Positions 13,291 to 24,600 of a DNA stretch of 64,000 nt are shown here, piece by piece; positions within the stretch are counted from its first letter, which is position 1; the number at the start of each line of letters is the position of its first letter. This stretch comes from Trametes villosa (lineage: Eukaryota > Basidiomycota > Agaricomycetes > Polyporales > Polyporaceae), in assembly GCA_002964805.2 (NCBI GenBank), contig PUDQ02000125.1, positions 82,117 to 146,116 of the forward strand, given 5' to 3'. The notes under the pieces are model-generated. The model saw nothing but the letters and a program-made list of their open reading frames with translations. It did not search any database and was not told the DNA's origin. The translations under genes and the position numbers were made by a program.

Positions 13291-16260
13291 CCTAGCGGTG
13301 AACGGAGGTCCTTGTGTGGCGTGATGCCACTAACTCTGTCGTCGCAACCTTGGCGGAGGTAGTGTAGGTAGCTCAAAGTGTGAACAGGGCGTCCATAGCG
13401 CGCGACAATAGTCCGAGGGGAGCGAATGGGTGGAGACGAGACAGAAGAGCCGGCGAGAGAGCCGTGTCCGTCAAGCGCCAGAGTTTGGCCAGAGGTGGCC
13501 GTGACGTCATCGACAGAAGCGCTGGCAAGCGACGCGTCCCGCGCTCTCTCCTTCCCCTTCTCTCTCACTGAAGTACTCGCTCGCTCGTAACGGACGCGCT
13601 TTTCTCCTCTGTGGTAGTCGCCCTAGTCCGTTCCGACCTCACCTGGGCTGCTAGTCTCCCCTGCTCCTAATACAGCCTATCCTCCTTATCTCTGGCCTCG
13701 CCCGATGCCTCGGAGACCTCAGCCCTCTGGAACACTGGTGGGCCATACGACGAGCCGTATGTCGCGTCCGGCGAGGCCCAAAGCACGATATGCTGTCTTT
13801 ACTGCCCTCCGCTAGTACCGTGTACGTCTGCCTCTCGGTCGCTCGTGTGCGGTGACGTGCTGCGACGTGCTCGCAGTCTGTCGGGCGCTCCATCCGTCCT
13901 TGCTTGTAATGGCGAACAACGCGAGCTGACCTCCATCGCTTTACAGCTCCTGGACACGCCGTTGATACTCGTGAACCGAGTGCAATAGGTGCTCGTTCCG
14001 TCCGTTTCCAGTGTCGACCCCCCCGCTGCGCCCGTAGTATTTGTCCTCACCTTCACACGGACAGTCCAACGCAAATCCTTCTCCCTGGGTGCTGTTGCTT
14101 CTCCTCTCCCACTGGGATCCTCGTATCCTGTCTGAGAACCTCTCGGAGAACACGTGCAGCCGTCACCACCCGCCCTGCCTCTGACATCCCTGCCGCTTGA
14201 CGACGCTATACATCTCGTGTATGGTGCGCTACTTTGTCCACATATCACCCGTGCTCTAGCTAACTATGCGGTCTTCGCTGTCACCATCAAACCAGACCCA
14301 CCGATCGCAGGCCCTACTACCTCGCTCGCCCCCGTCCCTTGTACGCCCCCGCCAGGCACGATCACGACGGCGACCTCCGCTAGGTCTCTCGCTTACAATA
14401 CAACGGACGCGCACGATGCTCCGATCGACTCTGCGTAGCCTGCAGCTTCACGCACTTCTAGCCGTTCGAGTACGACCTCGATCGCCCAGGCGACCTCCGG
14501 ATCGCGCGTGTACGTGCCGGAGCTACAGCTCGCCGTACTACGGGCGTCCTACCTCCTTTCGCCCCCTCTGCTGGTACCAAGATTTCCGAAGATCGCGGCT
14601 TTTTTTGCTGAGGACCTGTACGACGATCATGCCGTGCAGAGGGACTCGCCGTGTTCAAGCTGTCCCGCACGCCATTACGCTCTTCAGGACCGCATCACAC
14701 ACCCGTGGACACCCGGCGCGCGAATATCAAGATATAGCCAGCGCCGAGCTGTGCAGGAGCAGTTGCGGGCACAAGGTCTGATACAACGTCCACCGAGTCG
14801 GGTCGCACGAGCTGTCCCTTCTATTCCGCTCCTCCTAGGACTTGTTCGGCAAGTCTATCATGCCCGTTCTACATCGCGCTCTCGAGGCGCTCGCTAGGTC
14901 GCCCACCTTCTGTCTTCTCGTACCTCTTGCCTCGCGACGTCGTCGCGCACAGCGACGCCTATCTTTATTGACCGTGCGTAGACTACACCTCTCAGCGCAT
15001 TCGCTGTACGTACAGCGCGAGCTCGCTCGCCCTGGCTCTCGTCTCCCGGCTTTGTCAATCCCGCAGCCTTCTCAATACTCTGGATTGCGACATCCCGCCG
15101 TGGACTTTGTACTCTCCCGCGTCCGCAATTGGTACACACCGGGACTCTCGGCACATGGCTGAACACGCCGTCGCGCAGTAAGTGCCTGTTCACTCGCTGG
15201 CGTTGCCTATATCCGAACCTCAAACTGACCCATCGCTCGGCAGGCTTGTCCTCCGCATACACTGGCTCGCGCCGTCCTCTCCGGGTTCACATCCGTACAG
15301 CCGCACGGATACTCTCCCTGCGGATATTGTATACGATCCTGAGTGCATGTCGGGGACGGTTGGAACGCGGCACGTACTCGACGGGTGTACCATCGGTGCG
15401 ACGTTAACGGGTACGTATCTCCTTTCACAACCTCGTTTTCATGGACGTCGCTGTCCTCCCAGGACATGCGGGACGCTTCCCTATGACGGCGGACACTGAC
15501 GCGGCACCCTCCAGCCCGCTGTCCGACACTTGAAAGATCCCCGTATGCATGCTAGTCGTAACCTGGGCGCAATGTGGAGCGTTGACTCTCGTAGCGCGTC
15601 TCGCGCCCTGGGAAATCACATTGCCACAAGCGAGCGCGGTGACTCCCTTCGCCAACACGCCCAACTACCAGCGTCCAATGCCATCGAGTGTTAATAGGCA
15701 TGTCTCGTCCCCCGTATCGCTGTCCATGAAGCTGACGGCGCACGCTGTCTATGAGGTTCGCGTTGCAGGTTCCCAGATCGCTCACGCAAACGCGCACCCC
15801 GCTACCGACGCGGAAGCCTGTTCTCGTTCATGCGACAGCGCCGCGGATGCTCCACCTTTCCGCTCTCTGAGTACGACGGACGCCGCGCTCACGCTCGCGT
15901 TCGTAGCGCTGGCGTTGCACGTTGCTCGTCGTGCCTACGTCCTCGTGCTCCTCCAAGGGAGCGGGACTCGCGCCGACCGCCCGCGGCAGCCCAGCAACAC
16001 CATCCTTCCCCACATTTGTAGGACGTGCGTCGTTGCTCAGTCCTGAAGTTTCCTCCTTCCAAGGACGGAGAAGCGTTGGCAGCACTAGCTAGCCAACGCT
16101 CCCACGACGGGCACAGGACAGCGGACACGAGGTTTCTGGCAGCAGCTCGAAAACGTGTAGTCTCCCCGGATGTTGCGTATGCATGTATATTTGGTGGACT
16201 ACGCGGCTCTGGTGGTACGGAGATCGAGTCCGAATGCCATATGCGACCTTTGTTCTGTCA
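13290..16260. repeat. Duplicated unit B, copy B2
   Basis: Partner of 8150-11320; the anchors are listed under B1. B2 is interrupted by stops and frame changes throughout. Confidence 0.6.
14460..14700 (+). pseudogene. Decayed paralogue of the B1 protein
   Basis: The plus-strand frame TTSIAQATSGSRVYVPELQL ... LAVLRASYLL ... IAAFFAEDLYDDHAV parallels the B1 run TTSIALVKDDHPHARLTTL ... LAVFHTLYRH ... ILAAYDLYDEHVT in the same order. The open frame continues downstream but similarity to B1 fades after about 14650. A remnant of the same unrecognised family. Confidence 0.45.
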
Positions 16261-18040
16261 CAATGTCTCGCCCGCCACGGTGCTAGCCTCGCGCCCTTGT
16301 ACTGTGGGAGTTACTCAAGCTCGCGCGCATGAATGTAGCCCGACGACAAGCTCCACGCCATTGCGATCCACCTGCGGCAGACCTGTAGCGCTACCGTGAA
16401 CCATCGTACCCGAGAACAATAGCTGACAGCTGTTCCCGGGACGGGCGCGAGCGTCGTATTGCCGTGCGGGCGCTGAGCACGTTGCGGTAAGCCTGTGGTT
16501 CGTGTTAGAGGGCGCGGCCGGGACAGGTTCCGTGCTTGATGAACGGCGTCAGAACAAGAACCTTGTGACGAGGCTGCGACGTACCGTCGAGATGGACTTG
16601 AACAGCCGTGCTGGAGGTAGAGTGCTGGGTCTGCGCGATGCGCCTCTATGACAGCGAAAGGGTGACCGACGGAGCCGGTATTCAATATTCAGGCTTGAAA
16701 CCGAGAACGTCGCACCTGCAAAAACGGCTGCACAGCCTGAGGGTGATAGACCTGAGGGTGCTACTGAGTGGGTGTTCGCGGGCTGTCCGTCCCTCCTGCA
16801 GAAGACTACACGGGGAGCCCGAAGGGCATGAGTGCACAGCCCAGGTGCCGATCGTATACCTGGCGTACAGAGACAAAATCTACGCAACGCTCTTGCTAGT
16901 GGAGCATGATGAGCATGAGCCGAGGGCGCCGACCCTCATGCTTCTGCAGCATGGGGGTACGGCTTGCGCGTGCGCGGCCCTCCGCCGGGGCCGACCAGAT
17001 GCACGATACTATACGTTCGTGCCGAGGCATGTCTGCGAGGTATGCAAATTGGGGAGGTGTACTGTGAGCGAGCGACGAGTACAATGAACGGGCGGGTATC
17101 GCGCCTGCACGGAGAGCCGGAGTGAACTTACCTGGTTGACCGCCGCATCACAGGACTCGGGCACCACGAGGCGTTCCAATCCCACGGCGTGACGTTCAAC
17201 TACAGGCCGCTCGAGGGCACAGGAAGCCCGCTCGTCACTGAGCCAAGAAACACGCGCGCGGATGCCGGGGTGGAACCCCAGAGGACGCATAGGGCGAGCC
17301 CGCGCAATGAGGTTCTGAGGACGAAGACGGCGGTGTAACCTATGAGATACACATCTCTGACGAGCGAAGAGGGACTGACGATGTCCTGTGGATGCCGGAC
17401 GTCGGAGGGCTCCAGTGGATGATGGTTCCGCTAAAGCGGATACGCTGAGTAGAATAGAGAGGCTAGGCCTCGAGCAGAGCGAGGAGTTGGGTTGTGATGA
17501 GCTTGTCACGAGCCAGGATATGGGATACGAGGACGCAGATGAAGACAGAGAAGGAGGGCATACGGTTCAATTATCAGAACGCGGACTGCAAGACACGCCG
17601 GCTGCGAGTCGTTGCCACTGCAACCGCGGACATGGGTGGAGGGGACCCCCTGGGGGACGAGAGATGTCCACCGAGAAGGAGGTGCTCGCACAATAGGAGA
17701 AAGGACCGTCCAAGGACACGGGTTAGCACACCGATTGAAAGTTGTTTTCGGACAAAGACATCAAATACTGGACGTACGGTCATCCGGAGGGTCGTTAACA
17801 CGGATGTTGACCTGAACGACGCAGGAGACAACATGAGGCTTCGCGAGACAGAGCTCCCAAAAGCGACGCAATACGTAGTCACCGTGTGGTGCTTACCTGA
17901 ACATGTATTCGTCCCATATCCACTTGGTACCGCTCTCCAGAGAGTCGAGGATGATGATCCCCTGCGGGATCATCCGCAGAGAGTCCCAACTCTTCCGTGT
18001 TAGGAGTGCACAAGACAAGCAGTAATAAAGTCTGAGATCA
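16260..18040. other. Spacer upstream of A2, with isolated exon-like stretch
   Basis: No complete gene. On the minus strand, 17988-17895 reads as an open exon (WDSLRMIPQGIIILDSLES, then KWIWDEYMF) followed by a GTAAGC donor. A second open stretch at 17555-17470 reads VFICVLVSHILARDKLITTQ. They may be exons of one decayed gene. I do not recognise it. Confidence 0.3.
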
Positions 18041-21000
18041 ATATAGTTCACATTCCAGTGTGGTGCAAATGTGAATGGTACCGCTGCTGAAGAGGAAGAA
18101 GTGAGAAGCCAGAGAGGAAGAGAGAGCGTTCACGCGATGACGTCTCGCCAGGTTGGCTGGCTTCGGCGCTTGGCATACCCGCCTCTTTCGCCTGTTCGGT
18201 CATGTTCTCTGTTTCCCTTCCGTCCTCCTCCTCTCGCGCGTCGTCAGACTCAGGGTTGACTCGGATGGTCGAACATCACGGATCTGCATGCTGGTGCACC
18301 TCGCATGCCTTTCCGAACGTGATCATTCACTCCCGGGGGCCCGTGATGTCATCTGGGCCAGTACCGCCGCTCATCTTACGCACGTCCCTTTAGACAAACC
18401 ATCCATACTCTAGAAGAGGGAGTGGGACCATCCGAGGTCATGGATATATTGCACCACGTCACGAACGCGCGCGTGCGAGGCGGGGGATTACGGGGCCAGA
18501 GAATGTCTTGGTGCGCAGACCTCTCGTCTGCGTACCGAGGTACTCGAGAGAACCGTACGTCTCAACACCATAAAGCTCATTGTGATGTTCTGTACTAACC
18601 TAGGTCAATTTATTTACCCCTTCCCGTCTGCGTCGACACGCACCTCATCCACAGCACGTTCTCGGCGTTGCGTATTGAGCAGCGCGCCTCCGGCTCCGGA
18701 CGCACTACCTCACCGCCCCCGTCTTCACAAGTACGAATCTACGGAAACTCAGGCACTACGGATGTGGGTTATTAGTACATATAGGTGCTTGCGACGCTGA
18801 GTATACAGCTAACTGAAGCCCTCATTCCCAAAGCTCGCTATGCGACTTCAACTCGTCGTCCACTCAGCTTCCAATCCAGCACACGCTCACCCCCGGCCTA
18901 TGCTCGCCGACTCGGCATAGTATGGATGCTCACACGCTTCGCAGGCAACGCCGCGACGTCGAGCGTAAGCCAACGTAGCTGAGTGCATATCATCACGGTC
19001 AGCGTGCGACACGCTGTCGAACAGCGCCGCGAGTAGAAGGGTAAGTTTCTTACGCCGCTTTCATCGAGCCTCCATCATATCTAGCCTTCTAGTTAGCTCA
19101 ACAACAACTGGGAGACCTCAAGTTGCCATCTACCCCTTCAGCGGAGCCATCTTCGGCCCAACACACTTCGACATCCTGAGGGAACACCACCGCGATGAGC
19201 CGAATCGCCCTCGCTGGAAGAGTTCACGCGCACGCGCGGAGTCGCGTCGCAGGCGTGAAACGCGTACCATGCGCCGCGCCTAGGCAAGATACTCCGCACG
19301 GTACGTCAAGGGTCCCGCAAGTAAAATCGCGCGTTTGCTGACCTCCTCCGCAGTCATATATTGTCGCCGGACGCCAACTCTGGTTTAATATCAAGAGTCC
19401 GAAATGTCGCTCCGTGAGATGTGCGACGTATCTCAGCCCGGCGCGGCGGTGCAGGTGCGATGCTCCCTATCGTGCTCGTACATCTGTCTTACTGGTGTTC
19501 ATATCCTCGCGCGTCATCTTGCAGGAGGGCGTCTCGGGGCACAGACACTCCGGCGCACGCGCCCTCCTGTGCATCAAGGCTGCAGATGCGCGACGCCCTG
19601 GGCTCGTTGTCGGTCTTAGATTGCCTGTGCCGCGCGACCTGCAAGTTCTCCGTGTAGGTACATGGAGCATCAGCGCTGGGACCACGCTGCGGACGCGAGT
19701 GGTCGGGCGGACGAGACGAGGGCCCGGGAACCTGTGTCGTACAGCGCAAAGCGCGTATCGCAAATACATAGAGATTCTGAATATCGAAGCAGGGGGTAGC
19801 GAGATCAGGACAATACGAGAACGAGCCGGCGTACGTATCGTGACCGGTGAATACAGTGAGATCGTAAGGGGACCAGGACGGAAAGGAAAGGGGAACAGGA
19901 GCAAGAAACATCGTAGGTACGGAACATCAAGAAAAGGATTGGTACATAGAGAGCGCGACGGAGGCAAGCCGAGGCGTGTATCTTTCAAGAAGGGTGAGAG
20001 GCAGGGCAGAAGCGAGGGGAGAGAGGACGTACGTACGTATCATACAACACCAGAACGAATCACGGAGTCCAGTACAGCGCATTCGAGGATCGGGAAGAGA
20101 GCAAGTCAAAAGGCCATATAACAGTGAAGGAGGAATGCCGCACACGACGCGAGCCTCTGCCACGCCGAGCGCGCCCGGCGAGACGTGCAGTGCGCCGTCG
20201 GGAGGGAGGCAACGGTCTTCGCGTCCGCCTGTGGCATGGACACGAGCGCGGGGCGGCACAGACGCGGCGTGGGGAAGGTGTTGAGGACGCGTCGAGAGGT
20301 GCGCGGCTGCCACCGGAAGAGCGATCGCGGCGGTTTACTGAGCGTGGTGTGAGAGTGATGAGTGGGAAGCAGACGACGGACGCGTCCTGGGATTGAGAGA
20401 CGTCCGTTCGCGGGGTAGGGAGTGCCGAAGACAGGGAACACTCGCTGAAGTAGAGGGCCTGGAGATGCGAGGGCGCTGGGAGCCGTCGGGTGGTACTGAC
20501 ATAGCGGGAGAGGAAGAGAATTGGGCGAGCACGGGGACGCGTTGGGCTTGGTGAGAGATGGAAAGCCGGATAGCGAGGCTACAGAGCTGCGCCTCAGTGT
20601 CATGTTTGAAGCGCGGCAGCGCACTCCCGAAGAGCGGATGTTACTGCTCGCCTACGAGGAGCGGGCTCAGGTGGGACAGCATCTTCAGTTGGAGCAGTGT
20701 TGTCCGACGTCGTCGGGGAAGCGGCCACGCCCTACTGGAAAGAGGGTTCCTGGGGTGGGAGTGGTCCGCTTGGGGAGACTGTCATCCCCGCGACTTGGAC
20801 GCTCACTTGGGGTTCCTGAGAAGGGGTTCTGAGTGGGACAAACCAATCTTCAGAAATGTGCACACGAACTAGACAGCAGGAAGGAACTGGCTCCTGTCCG
20901 GGATCGCCCTTCAGACGGATAACCCTCTCCTTCAGTTTGCGGGAAGAACCCGCAATGTATTTTCCCCAGGGGTTGCTGTCGTAGTCGTAGAAAATAGCGA

Positions 21001-21218
21001 GTGTATCGGCCATGCGAAGGACGTCCGGGACCAGCTCGCTATCAATGTACCGTAGCACGTTGTCCGATACGCTCTCGGCGAGTTCCCTCACTGTTTGCCA
21101 GAGTGCCTTCGCGTCGACCGTTGTCCGGGTGTGCTGCACCTGTTCGCCGGTGAATCTCTCCAGCATAGTGTGAGTGAGCTGCGCGAGGGCATCCCGAGTG
21201 TACGCGCGAAGCGTCTGG

Positions 21219-21634
21219 TTTCAAGGTTAGGCGGCGTGCGGTATGCGAGCGGGACGCGAGCTATCGCGCGGCGGTCAGATCTCACACGGCTCGGGGGATG
21301 AACGTGTGACATGTATTGAGTACTAACCTATCGCGCGGCGGTCAGATCTGCGCGATAGGGTCAGTGTCTAGCGTAGGCGACGAGAAATAGAATGAGCTCA
21401 CCTCACACGGCTCGGGGGATGAACGTGTGAGGTGAGCGGGGCCGCGCGCGAGCGCGGTATGCCCGAATTTTTGTGAGTAAACAAAGCCAAACAGCCCGCC
21501 TCCCGCCGGCGCCTTTCCTCCACCCGCGCGCGTCCTCGACGCGCGCGGCGCGCGCTCTCCCTCGCGCCCTTTGCCTAATCCATCAGCGGCCGCGCCTTGC
21601 ACGGCCGCTCCCTTCGTCCTCCGAATCCTCAACA
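21219..21634 (-). repeat. 3' LTR of Copia element 1
   Basis: 416 bp, reads as identical to 26262-26677. It holds internal repeats: tatcgcgcggcggtcagatc twice, and a hairpin unit (cacacg, ggctcggggg..., cgtgtg) twice, the second extended to a 13-bp perfect stem CTCACCTCACACG / CGTGTGAGGTGAG. Confidence 0.95.
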
Positions 21635-21641
21635 CGCCCCC

Positions 21642-24600
21642 TCAAAGGGCGAGCAGCCCAAAGAGCGCGCAGAGGTGGTCCAAACGGCGTCGCGGCAGCG
21701 CCTTCGTGAACAAGTCCGCAGGCATGTCTTCGGTGCGTCGGTACCCGAGGTCGACCTCCTCCCGCTCCACGGCCTCCCGAATGAAGTGGTAGCGGATGGC
21801 TATGTGCTTCGTGCGCGCGTGGAACGCGTTGTTCCGCGCCAGGTCCATCGCGCTCCGGTTGTCGCTGTAGAGGCGTACTGCGTGAGTTGCGAAGTCCGGG
21901 TGCACGAGGTCGCCTAGGAGTGCGCGAAGCCAGATCGCCTCCTTCGCGGCGTGCGTGATACCGATGTACTCGGCCTCGGTGGACGACAGCGCTACGACAC
22001 TTTGCTTCTTTGCGGACCACGAGACAGCTCCGCCGTCGAACGCGAACACGTACCCGCAGACCGAGTGACGCGCGTCGTCGCTCGTGCCCCAGTCCGCGTC
22101 CGTGTACCCCGCGAGCCCGGTGTTGTCGCGTCCGTAGGTGAGCCAGAGTTCGCGCGTCCCTATGAGATACCGGACGAGGCGCTTCAGTGCCTCCCAATGA
22201 GGGCGTCCGGGGTTCGACATGTACTGGGCGAGTCGGTGCACGGTGTAGGCAATGTCGGGGCGGGTGGTCACGGCGATGTACATGCACATGCCCACCCCTT
22301 CGCGGTACGGGATCCCGCTCATGTCGGCGATGGCGGTCGCGGTCGTCGGGCACTGGGTTCTGTTGAGGACGCCTCCGACGGCGATCGGCGTGCTTGCCGG
22401 CTTCGCCCCCTCAAGGTTGAGGGTACGCACGAGCGTGTCGATGGCCGAGCGTTGGGCAAGGCGCACGGTGCCGGCGTCCTTGTCGCGCACGACCTCGATG
22501 CCCAGGAGCCACGCGACTTCGCCTGCGTCGGTAACCGTGAACTGCGTCTTGATGCCCTGGCGGAACTGTTCGACGAGGTCGGGCGTCCCAGTGACGAGCA
22601 TGTCGTCCACGATTGTGCCCACCATGACGAGCGAGTCCCCTTCGTGACGCCAGAAGCAGGCGTGATCGGATTCGCTGCGAGTCATGTCCAGCGAGCTCAT
22701 CGCGTCACGATACGTCTTGTACCACGCTCTCCCTGCCTGTTTCAGTCCATACAAGGACTTCCGCAGGCGGCAAACGAGATGCTCTTCCCCCGGTGCTGCC
22801 GTGCCCGGGGGTTGGCGCATATAGATCTCTTCATCAAGATCTCCGTTAAGATATGCGCTCTTTACGTCGAGTTGAATCAACGGCCACCCGAAGCGGGCGG
22901 CCAGCGCGATCATCGTTCGGAGAGAGCTTGACTTCGCGACTGGAGCGAAGGTCTCGGTGTAGTCAACGCCTGGGATCTGAGCGAATCCCTGCGCAACAAC
23001 TCGGACCTTGCACTGCTTGACGGCGCCATCGGCGTCGCGCTTTCTGTGAAAGACCAGTTTGCTGCCGATGACGTGCGCGCCGTCGGGCCGTACGACTAGG
23101 TCATACGTTCCGTGGGCGCGCAGGTTCTCCACCTCAGCTGCGATTGCCTTCTCCCACTGCGGCCAGTCAGGCGCTGCCTGAGCCTCACGCAGGGTTTTGG
23201 GGTCGCCACTGAGTGGATCACCCCCAGCCTGGGCGACGAACGAGTACGCTGTCGCCCCCCAGTCTCGAGACATGTCCGGGGTGTAACACTCACCGGCCTC
23301 GTTGTCTGCATCCTCTGCGTGCGTCTCGAGCGCGACTAGGGCGCCCATGACTTCGCTGACCATGCTCGCTCTCTGCTGGTCTCCTCCTGCGGCCTCCTGG
23401 ACGAGCCGTGCCTTGAGCGACGGTTTCTTGATGCGGTGACCGCGCCCAAGCGATTGCGCTGGCGGGGCTTGCTCTACGACCTCGCCTTCGGGTTCGTCTG
23501 CGGCGCGCTCGTCGCCCCCGTCCTCGTCTGCTCCGGTCCCGCGCTCGTCCTCGTCTGCTCCGGTCTCGTGCTCATTGTCCTCGCCTGCGTCTCCGTCCTC
23601 GACTGCCTCCGCCTGTCTCGCTCCGCCCTCGCGTTCGTCGCCTACGTCGCGAGTGTCGTCGGACTCGCCGTCCGATACCTCCACCTCTTCCTCAGCGCTC
23701 GCCCCCTCACTCGCGGACGTCGGCGACTCGTCGGCGCGATCCGCCCCCTCGCTCGCGACCGCCTCTGGCTCGTCCGCCCACACGTAGTTGCGCACGATCG
23801 TCACGGTGTGCTTCTCCGGCCAGTAGGCGTAGACGCCGTCGCGGTGGTTGTCGCTGAACCCGACGAACCTCGCGGGCACGCCGCGCGGGTCGAGCTTGCG
23901 GCTCTTCTCCGGCTTGACCCAGATCCGCGCGCCCCACGGTCGGAGGTGGCGTATGTCCGGCGGCGAGCCGAACCTGGCTTCGTAAGGAGTCATGCCATCG
24001 AGCTTCGAGTGGCCCGTCCTGTTGTGTACGTAGACGGAATGCTTGTAGGCGTGTACCCAAAGCGTCTTCGGGAGGTCCGCGTCGAGCAGCATCGCGCTGA
24101 CGCGTTCGCGATGCACGCGGTGCGCGCGTTCCGCGACGCCGTTTTGTTCGGGGGTGTGCGGAACCGAGGCGCTCCAATGAGTCCCGCGTGATGCGAGGTG
24201 CGTCTTCAGTGCGATGAACTCGCCTCCATTGTCGCTGTGGAGCCATTTCACCTGGTTGCCCGTCTGCGTCAGGATGGCCGCCTCGAGGTCCTTGTACGCC
24301 TGTGTCGTCTCCGTGACTGACTTTCCGGGGTACACGTGGTGCAGGCGCGTCTTGTCGTCGACGAATAAGACGGTCTTGGTGTTGCCGCCGAGCGATGTCC
24401 AGTCGGCGTCCCAGGTGTCGGAGTGTAGCTTGTCCCCGTACTCCTCGATCGGGATGTCGTGCGGGGCCGGGTGCGCCTCTCCGGGGATCGCCTTCCGCGT
24501 GAGTTTCGCGCGTACGCACACCTCGCACGTCGGGTCTTCGTCGCTCGCCTTCACGATCTTGACCCCCGTGGCGCGCCCCTTCTCGACAAGTTCGCGCGCT

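Noticed and set aside
21951..22931. Long plus-strand frame over the Copia 1 RT/RNase H region
   Set aside because: Shadow of the minus-strand polyprotein; its composition follows the antisense codon pattern. The same applies to the 23436-25535 and 31784-32746 plus-strand frames.
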